From Siderastrea siderea (Eukaryota > Cnidaria > Anthozoa > Scleractinia > Rhizangiidae): DNA of 64,000 nt. The position numbers and the translations under genes were made by a program. The notes beneath the pieces were generated by a model. The model did no database searches. It was not told the origin of the DNA and was given only the letters and a program-made list of their open reading frames with translations. Every line of letters starts with the position of its first letter. The stretch's first letter is position 1. Shown here piece by piece: positions 43,214 to 56,249 of the stretch. Where the stretch lies: NCBI GenBank assembly GCA_964030785.1, contig OZ034970.1:36149943-36213942 (forward strand). Reading direction: 5' to 3'.

Positions 43214-45133
43214 TGTGGTGTGCTTAAGAGTTGTGCTGAGATTGTTTGCCTGCCTGGATGAGGGCATTCAATATTTTGAGCTCAAGTAGCGATACCGCGC
43301 TCATTTTCGCGTCGCATGCAACGACCCGTGAGCGAAAAGAAAAAAGTTGACAAGTTGATGTACAGAATGAAGATGTTTAGATGGTTTGCCTACATGGCTG
43401 GGAATTCCCGGTATTTTGAGCTAAAAAAAACCTGTAAAAATCGCAAGTTTAGTTGGTTTAGTTGTTTGCTAAAGCGGTTTTTCCGTGAAATATTGAAAGT
43501 AATAATGCTTTAGGCTTCGGTTTGGTCAGGGGCCGTGCTCCTGTTTGCGTATATTGAGCTGTTTGATATTGGTTGCAAAAATCGCGCTCTGAACAGTCGG
43601 GTCAAATCAGGGACAAAACCAAACTTGGTAGCGATACTCACAGCAGTTAAACGCAAAAATCTAGTGGCACGTCCGTTTTCCAGTATCTTGAAACTTTACC
43701 AGTACAAACGTTTACTAGCGGAAAGTTCGTGTGAAAGCGTCGCAAGAAACGCCGCGCGAAACCAAAGTTTATCTCAAGAAAGCTGGCGACTGACAGTTGC
43801 TTTATATTGAAAGTATTCTCAAGATTTATCTGTATTTTGCTTTGCAAAATTTATTTCGGGAATTGCGCAGCTGTTGTGCGTTTGGCCGCTGTGGATACAT
43901 CCGTACCCAGAGCCTACGATCTGTTTGGTCAGTGGTTGCTCCATGTGACAATATTTGAAAAAGCTGCGGTGCTCTGGGGACGAGAATGGTAGTGATATGG
44001 CTTAGAGGTGTTTTCCCGCGCTGATTTTGCCTCGAGTTATGATTGGTTTGTTGAGTAATTTGCGTTTGTCGTGATTGGTCAGTCAGTTGAGATTGCTTTG
44101 GTCATTGGCTACCATATCCATTGCAGCAGTGTTTTTTCTCTTCTTTTTTAGCGGTTTTAAGAAATGTTAGGTGAAGGGCAAGTGTAATTCGAGACACCAA
44201 ATTTTATGTTTGGCGTAACATTGATGGCATTGTGTGGAAATGAGATGATTAAAAAGCGTTGGAAAATTCTATCCTGTCCCTTTTTTTTACTTAAAAGCTC
44301 CGACACGCCCCTGATACTTAATAACGCTGGTCGGACTATAAGTGTGCGACAAGATTCTTCATTACTCTGTTGTATCGGTTCTCCTTAACGGTTCGTAAAC
44401 GTGGACATTAAATCCTCCCTAGAAAAATCGCTGAGCGGGTGCTACCCTAGAATGCTTCGCACGACACTGAACGTTAGTTGGTGGGGACACAGGACAAACG
44501 CAGATCTCTAGGGGCTTCCACCCCTCCCCCCCTCCCTTCACTAAGACGAGACGGGACAAGGTGCTGGGCACCCCAGTGTCGCACCCCGAGTCCTCAGGCT
44601 TCTTGGACAGCGGGTGGTCGCCGGGAGAGACTCTAAGGTAATGGCCAGGAGGGAGTGATGAACTCGCCGCTCGGCTGGTTCGAGGTGTCTGGCCATCGTG
44701 ACGTCACGACGTGAAAAGCGCGCGAGTTTGCCGAGTCTTCAAAAATGGCGCTGGCAACTATGTTAGAGTTCGGGCTACAAACGTATTTTTTGTGCTACTA
44801 AACTTTCAGCTAAGCTTGTTTTCTTGGGTAATGGAATTTTAGTCATCCCTTTTTTCGATATAGGTAAGTGGCTCTTTGTCTTAACGTTAAAATCACACTT
44901 AAATAATGTTTTAAGAGTCATGTTTACTCTCTGGGATCGAAGAATTATGCGGGAAAATTGTTATTGTCCGCGTCCCAAAAAGTGTGTTTATTTCAGTTAT
45001 ATACCACAGGGAAACTTGAAACTTGGCTACGGACTAGCCTATAGTTTAACAAAAGTACCCAAGTTGAAACAAGTGGTATAGTATTTGCCAAAAAAATGAT
45101 CAGTCCGTTTGTTTAGCTGAGTATAATAGAAGG
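43214..45133. other. Intergenic 3' of the Hsp20-domain gene
   Basis: 3' UTR then unassigned DNA. A GC-rich block at about 44450-44760 contains a segment (44640-44712, with GTGACGTCAC) that has an inverted counterpart at 49820-49915. Confidence 0.5.
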
Positions 45134-45393
45134 CGAACCTAGAAGGATAAGTGGAAAAATAAATTTCCTTGTGCTGCGTGGCACTTGTAAAAAGTACAAA
45201 AATATATAAAAAAATATAAAAAATTTCTCACTTAATGAGTTAAGAGTGCCTAAAAATCGTATAAAATTCCATACGTTTCGGGCTCAGCCCTTCTTCAGTG
45301 GAAAGTCAAGATTTCAGTTAAAAAACGCTGTCTTGCGCCATATAAACAAATTTGAGTTCAAAAGGCGCGCGCTCGAAAAGAGCGCGCGACAAC

Positions 45394-46473
45394 CTAAAGA
45401 TATCGAAAATCTGAGTTTAAACCATGTGGCTGACTGGTGCCCAGCTTGAAGATTAGGCGCATTTCCTGGCGTTTGCGTAGTTTATTTCCGCCGCAGAGCA
45501 TGACCCCACGGACTTGTGCGTCTTGCAGGGTATGTCCGTTGGCATTAAAATGCTCTGCGACAGGAAATCCTGGCAGGTTTTTCTCGATACTGCGAAGATG
45601 CTCGCCGAAGCGTTCTCTCAGTGTCCGGCCTGTTTCACTGATGTAGACGGCGGAGCAACGGCGGCAAGAGATGGCATATACCAAGCCAGATGATTTACAG
45701 GTGAATGCATCCTTGATGTTGAAAGAGCATTGGGGACCTTGTAGGGTGCTGTCACGAGAAATGTAATCGCATGTGCGACAGCGGTTGTGGGTGCAAGGAG
45801 AGGTTCCCACGTGAGGACCAGGTTGGTTTCGGTCAGCGGTGTGCACTAAGGTGTCTCGTACGTTGCAATCGCGACGATACGCTACCAGCGGTGGCTGGGG
45901 AAAGATTTCTTTGGTCTGTGGATCGCCAGATAAGATATTAAAGTTGCTGACGAGGATTCGCTTAATTCTCTCACTTAAGGGGTGGAATGTGAGAACCAAG
46001 GGAATTCTACTGCGGTCTCTACTTTCGGAGTCTTGCTGTTTAATTACGTTATTACGGTTGACCCGTTGAATTGCGTCCAAGTCACGTTGTAGAGAGGAGG
46101 CACAGTACCCACGTTGAACGAAAAAAGAAATCATTTCCTTGCCTTTCTCCAGAAAATCGGAGTCGTCAGAGCACAGACGCCGAAGTCTAAGGAGTTGACT
46201 ACGGGGGAGACCATCCTTGCAGTGCCGGGGATGCGAAGATTGTTTGTGAAGATAGCTGTGCGTGTCTGTGACCTTGTAGTGAATAGACGTGCTGATGCGA
46301 TCATTTGTAATGCGAAGATTAATGTCCAGGAAGGAAATGTCAGAAGCAGAAATTGTGTGCGTAAACTGAAGGGCAGGGTGGAAATTGGACACAAAGTTGA
46401 TGTAGTTGTCAAGCTCTAGACGGCTACAACAGGATTTTATGTCCATGGTGTATAAAAAGCGTTCGCCAGTCAT
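45394..46473 (-). pseudogene. Inverted partial copy of the Penelope ORF
   Basis: 360 codons on the minus strand, nearly identical to the plus copy's C-terminal half, starting MTGERFLYTMDIKS. Then an in-frame deletion (equivalent to about 47100-47403) removes motif B and YIDD, and it resumes CCSRLELDNYINF. The GIY-YIG motif reads YIS instead of YIG. It cannot encode an active RT. Confidence 0.9.
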
Positions 46474-48443
46474 GGACTCCTCCGGACGGCGAATTTTCTG
46501 CTATTGATCACTATGTTGACCGTTGCCGCCGTGCTGTGAATGCTGTTAATTTTAAGACTAAATCAGAGCAGAGCAACCTTTCACCAGCTGAGAAGGCAGC
46601 CTTACTTCAACTTCCCCGACGCAATGACATTATCATTAAACCAGCTGATAAAGGTGGTGCTGTTGTGGTATGGTCACGCCCTCTATACATCGCCGAGGCC
46701 AACCGCCAACTGGCTGATGGTAGATTTTACGAACGCATTGATCACGATCCCATTAAAGAGAACCAGCGCACAGTAAAGTCAACGATCAACGCTATGATTA
46801 ATGCTAATGAGCTTCCATCAACGGCTAAAAATTTAATCGTGCCTACGCCGAAAACCTCGAGGTTTTATCTGCTTCCCAAGATCCACAAAGCAGGTAATCC
46901 CGGAAGACCAATCGTCTCAGCGTGCAACTGTCCAACTGAGAACATTGCCTCGTACTTAGACGGCATCATGAGCCCCCTCGTCCGTGACCTTGAAACCTAC
47001 GTAAAGGACACCAATCACGCCCTCAACATCATCAATGATTTCCGTTTCGATGACACCATGACTGGCGAACGCTTTTTATACACCATGGACATAAAATCTT
47101 TGTATACCGTTATCCCCAACAACAGCGGCCTCGAAGCTTTAGCCCATTTCCTCGACAAGCGTACAGTTCTTGAACCACCTACATCTACCTTAACCCGTCT
47201 TGCCGAACTTGTGCTGACCCTAAATGCTTTCACCTTTAATGGCGAATTTTACAAACAAACAGGAGGAGTCGCCATGGGCAGCAAGATGGGCCCTAACTAT
47301 GCATGTTTATTTGTGGGCTATATCGAGGAACAAATCGCACGACAGTACACCGGCTTTGTACCCCAACTCCACAAGCGGTACATCGACGATGTACTTGGGG
47401 TGGCCTGTTGTAGCCGTCTAGAGCTTGACAACTACATCAACTTTGTGTCCAATTTCCACCCTGCCCTTCAGTTTACGCACACAATTTCTGCTTCTGACAT
47501 TTCCTTCCTGGACATTAATCTTCGCATTACAAATGATTGCATCAGCACGTCTATTCACTACAAGGTCACAGACACGCACAGCTATCTTCACAAACAATCT
47601 TCGCATCCCCGGCACTGCAAGGATGGTCTCCCCCGTAGTCAACTCCTTAGACTTCGGCATCTGTGCTCTGACGACTCCGATTTTCTGGAGAAAGGCAAGG
47701 AAATGATTTCTTTTTTCGTTCAACGTGGGTACTGTGCCTCCTCTCTACAACGTGACTTGGACGCAATTCAACGGGTCAACCGTAATAACGTAATTAAACA
47801 GCAAGACTCCGAAAGTAGAGACCGCAGTAGAATTCCCTTGGTTCTCACATTCCACCCCTTAAGTGAGAGAATTAAGCGAATCCTCGTCAGCAACTTTAAT
47901 ATCTTATCTGGCGATCCACAGACCAAAGAAATCTTTCCCCAGCCACCGCTGGTAGCGTATCGTCGCGATTGCAACGTACGAGACACCTTAGTGCACACCG
48001 CTGACCGAAACCAACCTGGTCCTCACGTGGGAACCTCTCCTTGCACCCACAACCGCTGTCGCACATGCGATTACATTTCTCGTGACAGCACCCTACAAGG
48101 TCCCCAATGCTCTTTCAACATCAAGGATGCATTCACCTGTAGATCATCTGGCTTGGTATATGCCATCTCTTGCCGCCGTTGCTCCGCCGTCTACATCGGT
48201 GAAACAGGCCGGACACTGAGAGAACGCTTCGGCGAGCATCTTCGCAGTATCGAGAAAAACCTGCCAGGATTTCCTGTCGCAGAGCATTTTAATGCCAACG
48301 GACATACCCTGCAAGACGCACAAGTCCGTGGGGTCATGCTCTGCGGCGGAAATAAACTACGCAAACGCCAGGAAATGCGCCTAATCTTCAAGCTGGGCAC
48401 CAGTCAGCCACATGGTTTAAACTCAGATTTTCGATATCTTTAG
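46474..48443 (+). CDS. Penelope-type reverse transcriptase with GIY-YIG endonuclease
   Basis: Open from the junction (WTPPDGEFSAIDHY) to TAG at 48441-48443; no ATG is obvious at the 5' side, so the protein is N-terminally truncated. Motifs: IIIKPADKGGAVVVW, YLLPKIHKAGNPGRPIVS, TMDIKSLYTVIP (catalytic Asp), GGVAMGSKMGPNYACLF, YIDD (residues 282-285 counted from 46536), FLDINLRI; then a GIY-YIG nuclease (LVYAISC...VYIGETGRTLRERFGEHL, YIG 553-555) preceded by a Cys-rich CTHNRCRTC. All catalytic residues are intact, so it looks young. Penelope RTs make single insertions and are related to telomerase. Confidence 0.92.
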
Positions 48444-48651
48444 GTTGTCGCGCGCTCTTTTCGAGCGCGCGCCTTTTGAACTCAAATTTGTTTTATATGG
48501 CGCAAGACAGCGTTTTTTAACTGAAATCTTGACTTTCCACTGAAGAAGGGCTGAGCCCGAAACGTATGGAATTTTATACGATTTTTAGGCACTCTTAACT
48601 CATTAAGTGAGAAATTTTTTATAATTTTTATATATTTTTGAACCTAGAAGG

Positions 48652-50065
48652 GTATGTTTAGCACTTAAAAGTTAACTTTTCTTACAGTATTTGCTTCCAT
48701 CTTTTGTATAAGGAAAGAATAGTGATATTTAATTGCTAGGGAAAGAGTAATCGAACTTAGTAAATTCTTGCCACCTCATTTAACCCGTGTAAACTACACT
48801 TTTGCAGGACAACATAAAAATCTGAATCAGCTCGCAAATTATGCGGGCGCCTGAGGAAACAAGTCTTCGCTGATCTGGTTCTGTACTTTTTTATGAAAAC
48901 TAATAGATATATTTGAGTACCATTTGGATCAGTGATTCAGTGATTTATTCTCAATACCTCCAGTTTCCTCTAGATTCAGTTGCTGTCCAGGTTGCATAGT
49001 GTTTTAGAAAGAGTTTGACCGTCTACTTGATCCACAACTAGCTACAACTGACGATGACCGTTCAAATAAATTGAATTGGTCCTGTCATTTGATTTTCAAA
49101 GATTAATTACTTTTAAAACAGTCAAACTGAGGACCATTCTAGTAAAGAGAGAGCCTTGTTAACCCTTAACATCAGTAACCTGAGAAAGTTGGCGTTTTAG
49201 ATAAACTGTGGTTTTTTATAATTATTCGATAAGAGATCAGCAGAAATTTGGCCGGAAAGCCGGCGTGTCAGCTGTTTTGCCTCGCCTCCAGCAAATGTTG
49301 TCATCTTTGTCGTTTTTTACAAGATAGTTTAGCAAATTAAGGAATTACTGTGGTCCATTATTAACTTCGAACCAAGCAGATGAATTCACAGTAAACGTTT
49401 CTTTGTATTGGAGTATTCTTCTCCACATTTTAATGATGTTTAAAGCCACTGATCATTTTAATGAAAGTGTTACGCAATTTTATTTTCCTAAAATTGGAAA
49501 GAGTTTATACATATAAAAGTTATGTTTTTGTCTCCAAGCGACGCATCTTAGGGTTTGTGAGATACAGCTTCTGAAAGGTGATCTTGATCACGATTTCAAT
49601 CGATCGACCAAAGCGTCCATGAAATCTTTTGAGTCTTATCGCCAATTGGTTATTTTGTTTTGAGGACCAATTTGCATTAAGAATACTTTTTATGTTATAG
49701 CATGCAGCATACCTTTCGTTCTTTTATTGTTTTGATCTGTTCTTTTTGAGAAACTGGACTGTAAACATTTGTGAGGAAGCCATTTGTTAGCTTTCCTTTG
49801 AATTTCCGGGGCAGATTTATATGTGACGTCACGATGGCCAGACACCTCGGTTTTTCATTCGCCAATACCGGCGCTTGTGCCCAGGCCCAAGTTCATCACT
49901 CCCTCCCGGTAATGGCATTCCGAAGGTTAATAGGACTGTTCTTAGTTTTGTTACAGAGAACGGCCACTCCAAAAAATGCAGTTTTTTCCATTACTCCAGA
50001 CTACACCTCCATCGCCCTTGGATTACTGGTAACAAATAAAAGGTAAACTTATACAGCCTTGTGTC
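48652..50065. other. Intergenic, unassigned
   Basis: No gene recognised. 49820-49915 is the inverted counterpart of 44640-44712; an open frame across it (49771-50046) is probably not coding. Confidence 0.5.
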
Positions 50066-51100
50066 CAGGCCGGGAAATACTCCGTAAAATCATTACTTTG
50101 TGAGAGTATTCCGCACTACCACACATCAAAAATTGTCGAACTAAGTAAAGAATGACAGGGATTTTAGACGCCGGGAAATAGTCTATAGTCTATACAATCT
50201 TTCCTTTGTCAGAGTTTTCTACACTTCCAAACAAGAAGTGTGGAACTAAGTGAAGAATGACAAGGGTTTTAGGTGCCGGGGAATAGTCCGTACAATCCCG
50301 ACGTGGGCAATCGATAAAAATCGATATCGGAAAACCGTTCGATAAATCGATAACTATCGATATCAATCACGTAAACGTTATCGATTGTATCGATCAATCG
50401 ATAAAAATCGATACTCACAACTCTTCTGGTAATTACTCTATCGATGTTATCGATTTTATCGATGGATGCCGATCGTACAGGTCTTTACTTTCTGACACTG
50501 ATTTGGTTTTTAAAAGACGTTTAATCGCAGTGAAATGATTGCGGTGGCTTTGTTCACGAAGAATACTGTATTTTGTATTTCAGTAAATGTGGTTTATTAA
50601 GCTGGCAGGATAACTGTGCTGTTTCGACCCATGCAAGTATCTGCGAAAGTGACATCTCAGCTATTTACTATCTAAGCAACCGCCAAGGAAAACGTTTTGA
50701 GTGGAAGCGACGGCAATATTTTGTTTAACCCAATATTAGAGCTGGTTATAGAGGTTGTCGTTATTATTAAAGCTCACATATTTCGACAAAAAAACTGTTA
50801 CCGATAAAATCGATAATTTTCGATAAGATCGATAAAACTGATTGAAAAATCGATTTCTCACAACAAATCCGTTTATCGATTTTTATCGATTCCCGACACA
50901 ATCAACTAATTTTATTGATTGTTATCGAATGTTATCGATTATCGATTTTATCGACTGCCCAGGTCGGGGTACAATCCTTAGTTTGTCAGAGTTTTCTAAA
51001 CTTCTACACCTCTAGAAGTGTAGAACTAAGTAAAGAATGACAAGGGTTTTACATGTAATCGCGGGGAAATAGTCTGTCCAATCTTTACTTTGTAAGGAAC
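50066..51100 (+). repeat. About 101-105 bp tandem repeat split by a hAT-like element
   Basis: Units start CCGGGAAATA (about 50070, 50171, 50276 and 51060) and contain TACAATCTTT, TCAGAGTTTTCTACACTTC, AGAAGTGT and GAACTAAGTAAAGAATGACA; each unit has an internal short inverted pair. Confidence 0.85.
50298..50968. mobile_element. 671-bp hAT-like element packed with ATCGAT words, 8-bp TSD
   Basis: Flanked by GTACAATC at 50290-50297 and 50969-50976. Ends CCGACGTGGGCAATCGATA and inverted CCCGACCTGGGCAGTCGATA. Both ends are runs of ATCGATAAAAATCGAT-type words (more than 20 ATCGAT/TATCGA occurrences). An 8-bp TSD is typical of hAT. Confidence 0.85.
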
Positions 51101-51394
51101 TTTGAAATATTGGCTCTAAATAGCCTTTTGCTCTTCGGCAAATGAGAAAAACTCCACATATTTGACATATATTTGTGTTCTGCGTGTTCCTAACCGCTTT
51201 TGGAGTGGCAAAACCGATATCCCCACTTCCAACGAACAATGAAGAAAGCGCACAAGAGAAGTGCGCCATCAGTCCTTTCCCCAATGTTCATCGTTGAATT
51301 TCTCCTTCCTAAACAAAAACCCTTCCGAATGTGAAAATAAGCCTTCTCGTTTGCCTTCCGCTCGATGTTACGTGATTTATTCGCCAGGAGCAAG

Positions 51395-51825
51395 AGAGGA
51401 TGAATGGGAAAGAGAGTTAATCTCCCATATAGGCTCTATTCCCATCCTAATCCCTCTAACGGTATTTTTAGCAACAAAATTCAAATTTTAAAACGTTATA
51501 TCTTTTGAATGGATAAACATATTCAAGGTCATTCAAAAACTGATATAACATACCCCATAATACTAAAAGCAAAATTTGGCGCCAACTTTGTGACGTCATT
51601 TTACCCGCGAAAAATGTCAAAACTGGAAAAATTAAAATCGTGAAATTTTACAATATGACGAGGTCTATATTGCTGCAAAAATTCAGGGTAATTGCTTTAA
51701 AACTCAATAAGTTATTTGAAATTTGAATTTCCCGCCATTTCGTTACTAAAAATAACTTAGGAGGTATTACGATGGGTATAGGGCCTATATGGGGGAGTAG
51801 CTCTCTTACCCCTTTATCCTCTCTT
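51395..51825. mobile_element. TIR element (CAAGAGAGGAT ends)
   Basis: Inverted arms of about 105 bp (51395-51495 and 51715-51825): CAAGAGAGGATGAATGGG, ATAGGCTC, CGGTATTTTTAG / their inverses. Imperfect flanks CCAGGAG / CCAAGAG. The right flank is reused as the target of the next element. Confidence 0.65.
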
Positions 51826-51834
51826 GCCAAGAGC

Positions 51835-52129
51835 TAGACTTGCTTCAAGTCGCTCGTTTTTTCTCGGGGACAAAAGAGATTTTCAACTTTTGATTGCAAA
51901 ACGTGCTCTGTATATGTGCATGTGTAGCGCGGTGGTCGATGCTCAGATGATTGCAAAACTCGCGCGCGGAATATTTTCGTGTGTTCCGGGGGATGTTATG
52001 TTCTCCCGTGTTCTCGCTCCCCTTCCCCTCCCCCGTTTACGCAGGCTAATATTCGGCAGAACCAGCCGCCATTTTGATTCACTCGCGTGGATCGCCGCCC
52101 GTCAGAACGAGCGACTTGGAGCAAGTCTG
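51835..52129. mobile_element. 295-bp MITE (TAGACTTGC / CAGACTTGC ends), 9-bp TSD
   Basis: Flanked by GCCAAGAGC at 51826-51834 and 52130-52138. Arms TAGACTTGCTTCAAGTCGCT and inverted CAGACTTGCTCCAAGTCGCT. The 9-bp duplication groups it loosely with the TAGACT elements at 14807 and 56672. Confidence 0.8.
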
Positions 52130-52138
52130 GCCAAGAGC

Positions 52139-55100
52139 CTACTTTGTGTGTCGTGTCCGGGTGGTGCACGAGATGAAAAAAAATGACAAAAAACCTTCGC
52201 TTCATGTACAGAGGAACTCCGCCCGTAACTAATCTCCTTATTATGGCCACTTTTCCTCAAGTCTCTGAAAAGTAGCAGTCATTTCTTTATCTGAAAACGA
52301 GTTGATCTGACCACATTTTCATGGCCCGCTGGTGATTGTTCCACTGTAGATACCCTAATTTCGATTCATAACGACGGGAATACAAGAAACAAAACAAGCA
52401 ATGCAAATATCCAAGGGAAAAAAATATTACACTACGCAAAGTTTATTGGGTAAGTGATTCCCAAAGTATAGATTAATGCGGAAACCATCCTGTCCAGTGC
52501 AAAAGCAGAAAGGCAGCCTGTGTTGCTCAACATCTCTGTCTTCTCCAGCATTAATTAAGAACGCCACAGGTAAAATTAGCCTCCCGTGCATTCGTTTTTA
52601 GGGGAGTCGTATTACGACCTCCTCGCGATAATACGACCAGTGGAAGACACCCAAGTACAAGGAACAAAGCTATCTTGAAAATCTTTTAACGCAGCACAAT
52701 CAAAAGCCTACAATGGACTCATGCTTTAACAGTCACTCAATTGCCGTACCTTAACCAATATTGGTACATTCTAGGAAATTCGGCAGCCAATTTGGAGATC
52801 TGCTCATTAAAAGCATAAAGTAATACTCTATGCACTGAGAGTATCAGGTTATACCCAGGATACGTCATGACTGGGGGGCTTCAGAACTTTTAAAATTTTA
52901 TGGTTAAATACTATTTCTGTCAAAGCCATTACTTCCTTCGCATGTGCTAGCATGATTTATGAATCGGTTAGCGATTTTAAACGTTGCCTTAATCTAAAAC
53001 TCAACATTAAACACTGACAGCAATTTTATATCAATCGCTAATTTCTATAATAAATTTATTACCAATGCTGTTTTTGCCAGTAATGTCGCGTTTATCAGTT
53101 TTGGTAGGTTAAGTTCATCTGAGTTGTCAGCCGTGTGATGAGCAAAAAATGTGGTAGAAAACATGATTTTCTCTGACTGTTAGAAAACAAAAGTTCAAAG
53201 AACAATTCTCGGAATTTCCCCTAAGGTTAGCAGAGAGTTTCCCTTCATTTTAGCATAGAGCAATCTATTCTTTGATCACAACCGATCAAATTGCAGAACA
53301 TTTTCAGAATAAACCGGTTTCTGGATTCCACTAAATCGAAATTAACCGTTTAAGGTTACAGTGTACCCTCAGAGGTGTCTCCAGTATAACACATGTAGCG
53401 CTTCTCAGTTTCGTCGTAGATGCCCCAAAAGTGGCTATTTGAATATGCCACTAACGAATTCTTAAGTTTTCCGCGAAGTCGGAATATGAAGGTCTAAGTC
53501 GCCTTTTGAAAGCTCCAGCTCAAAAGGAATTTTAAATTTTGCGATTTTTTTTTTCTTGGTGAAAGTTCGGCACGCAAGGCTAAAAAAGCGTGTTGGGGTT
53601 TTCCTTCATTAAGCAGCCTTCAAAAGCTTTCGAACATTTCGTCGTCACTACTTATTCAAACATTCAAGTGACGAGGATAGAGGAAGCAATCACCAAGGAT
53701 AAGATGTCTTGATATTTAGACAAATTCTCCTTACTAGTTCCATAAGAAATGTATGGAGAGCAGTTAAGAGAATATGCAATTTGATATCAAGGCTTAATAA
53801 AACTAATACCAGTGTCATCAAACAGAAAGGTTTGTATGAAACTTTGATATATTTTTAGATAGTCTTTCAGTTGCTCTTCGGTCAATCAGAAAAAACTGGA
53901 TATTTTTGGCGTATAATTTGTGATAACTTGTGTTCCTGAAGAAATACAATCGGCCATTTTATGTTCGTAATTACGGTAGTTGCGGCCTGGAGTAATTTAT
54001 CGGTGTATATTCCTTGTTTGGGTGAAAGTACCTGCGGCCGCAATATTATAGTCATATCAAGCCATACTAGAAAAGAGCCTAACGGACGTTTCAGTCTCTA
54101 CTGTTCACGTTTTATACTTCTTACAGACTAATTCGGTCAAAGCGGAGAACTTTAGGAATTTTCAACGAGTCTTCGAACAGACTTAAGGTTATAAAAGAGG
54201 CTATCCCCTAACACTCTTCAAAAACATTCAGTGAACTTCAATTCGAAAACAGAAAATTAAGAGGCCCAACGGTCCGTAAGATTGTCAGACTGAAAAAACA
54301 CGCACGTTACACAGACCCAACCACCGAGTTTTCACCATGTTATGAATTTCTCGTTTTGTGATTGGTCCAGAGCTGTGGGAGATGCGAGACCATACCACGG
54401 GTCGCACTCCGTACAAAAAAAAACTTTTTTCTGTGGTAAAACAACAAATTTCCTCCAGTTTTCAGTGGTATGGCCCCTTGTTTCTCGCGATTTTCGCTAT
54501 CTAGCCGTCAAAATAAGTTGCACACTCCACAACATTTTGACGGCTAGATGAAGAAAACTCATGGAAAATAAGAGGCCATACCACGCAAAACTGGAGGAAA
54601 TTTGTTAACTTGCTCAGATCTTCGAAACAAGTCGATTGCATCCTACAGGAAAGAAAAGTCACTAAAGAAAATCCTTGTCCGGGTGAAAATTTCTTCTATC
54701 AAACCACAATCGATCTCTGAAGGAGACATCTTTAATACTGATTGCTGCCTTTACTGCAGATTCCTCCTCCACAAATAAGGGCGATCAAAGTCTGCTCCTC
54801 TTAAACTTCCACAAAACTAGTTGACCTCTAAGAGTGCGAAGGTAGAAGCTAAGGACTTTTAAAACTTTGTAGAAATCTGTGCTCACCTTACTCTGTGCAC
54901 TCACACCAAGTTTTTAAAAAGCACACTGTAACTCTCTCCTCGGCAGAGCCTCTATTAGTAAACAGCAGTGAAAGAAAGAAAACGAGAGCGCGGGGAACGA
55001 TGGGAAGAAGGAAAGGCCTCCTTCCTCTCTCTTCCCTCCCCAGCCTTCCCCGTGCGCTTTACTTTTTCCCTCTTCCCAGCCTCGATGCGTTTTTTCCCAA

Positions 55101-56249
55101 GCTCACAGTCAAAGCGCGACTATAGGAGGCCTCCGCAGAGGACACAGGCACTGCACTAACCCTGGAGGCTCTGCTTTCTCCCTCTCCTTGAGTAGGAATA
55201 GAAAAGGAAACGAGGTTGCTCGAACTAATAGATATCACGTAATCACGAGCTCCTGACATATGGATGACATTAACCAGAGTGCAAACCCCTGATGAGAATA
55301 AACAGCCAAATTAGAAAACACAAGAAAATGAACAAATCAATTTCGTCTCTTTTTCATCCCACGGTTTCAGAGACCTGTATTCATCCTTCATCAGAAACGC
55401 TCAAGATAGATTCTCTATTGCTAGACAAGATGCCGTGGAAGAAAAAACTGTAGAAAATTGTGTGTTGATGAGCGATCTGGTAACCCAAACATATTTAATT
55501 CAGACCTAAATCAGAAATGGAACCAACAGCTACATAACCCCGAGAATTTATCAGTACTATGTTGAGTGGATGGACGGGGGGGGGGGGGGGGGGATGTGTA
55601 TCAGTATATCAAGGGCATATCCTCAAAGTAAACAGAAGATAATAATATAGAAGAGATTTTTTGCTAATAAAATTTAAGTCAAACGCTACAACGAGTCAAG
55701 CTTGAGCAAGAACAGAGGTGATCTGCAAACAGTCACTCATTTATCATCAGTAATAACTGACTTACAAAAGTTGCTTAGTGAAGCTTAAGTCTGCTTTGTG
55801 AAGATGGTTAAGCATCAGAAGCAGAGGCATTGTTTTATCTGTCACTTCTGAAAGCCTTTGATACTGCACCAAAACACATTAAACAAACTTTTCCCCAAAG
55901 TTGGCGGCACTTAACAGTAACAACAAGAACATTTTAATTTTAATTCAGCCGGTTATGCATCCAGTTTTTCAATTCATCTTTTACATATTTTGCATCTGTT
56001 TTGCAAGTGAACATTTTCAAAATAGAACGTTTCAAGTGGACAAAAGCAACTTGAACAGTTATTAGCAAAATGTTTCATGCCTAAGATCCACTACTGACTG
56101 TTTCTAACTTCAAGACTAAAATACAGTCAATCTTTAACTTTAACAATAACTACATAAGATATAAAAGTTTGTGCCACCCTAAAGAGTATAACAGTAAGGT
56201 TTTGGTTTCCTAGATTGCTCTGAAATGCAATATAAAGATCAGAAATAGG
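52139..56249. other. Intergenic with small foldbacks
   Basis: No gene recognised. A 33-bp inverted repeat (about 54446-54476 / 54573-54606, CCTCCAGTTTT) encloses a second one (CTAGCCGTCAAAA at 54501 / 54535); a MITE-like unit at 54944-55174 has GCAGAGCCTC / GAGGCTCTGC ends; poly-G at about 55577-55594. Confidence 0.5.
54944..55174. mobile_element. MITE-like unit (GGCAGAGCCTC ends)
   Basis: Left GGCAGAGCCTCTATTAG, right inverted AGCAGAGCCTCCAGGGTTAG; second inverted pair CAGCAGTG / TGCACTAAC weaker. The pyrimidine-rich middle gives overlapping short frames that are not genes. No clear TSD. Confidence 0.5.

Larger units (their letters stand above)
45147..48639 (+). mobile_element. Penelope-like element with inverted partial copy, 12-bp TSD
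   Basis: A plus-strand RT/GIY-YIG copy (46474-48639) is joined head-to-head to a minus-strand partial copy (45180-46473). The whole is flanked by GAACCTAGAAGG at 45134-45145 (45146 at most) and 48640-48651. The outer ends of both arms are the same sequence, including TCACTTAATGAGTTAAGAGT. Penelope elements often insert as such partially inverted tandem structures. The minus copy lacks about 306 bp covering RT motifs. Confidence 0.9.

Noticed and set aside
49771..50046. 91-codon frame ending at a possible donor
   Set aside because: It crosses the repeated inverted segment at 49820-49915 and resembles nothing known.
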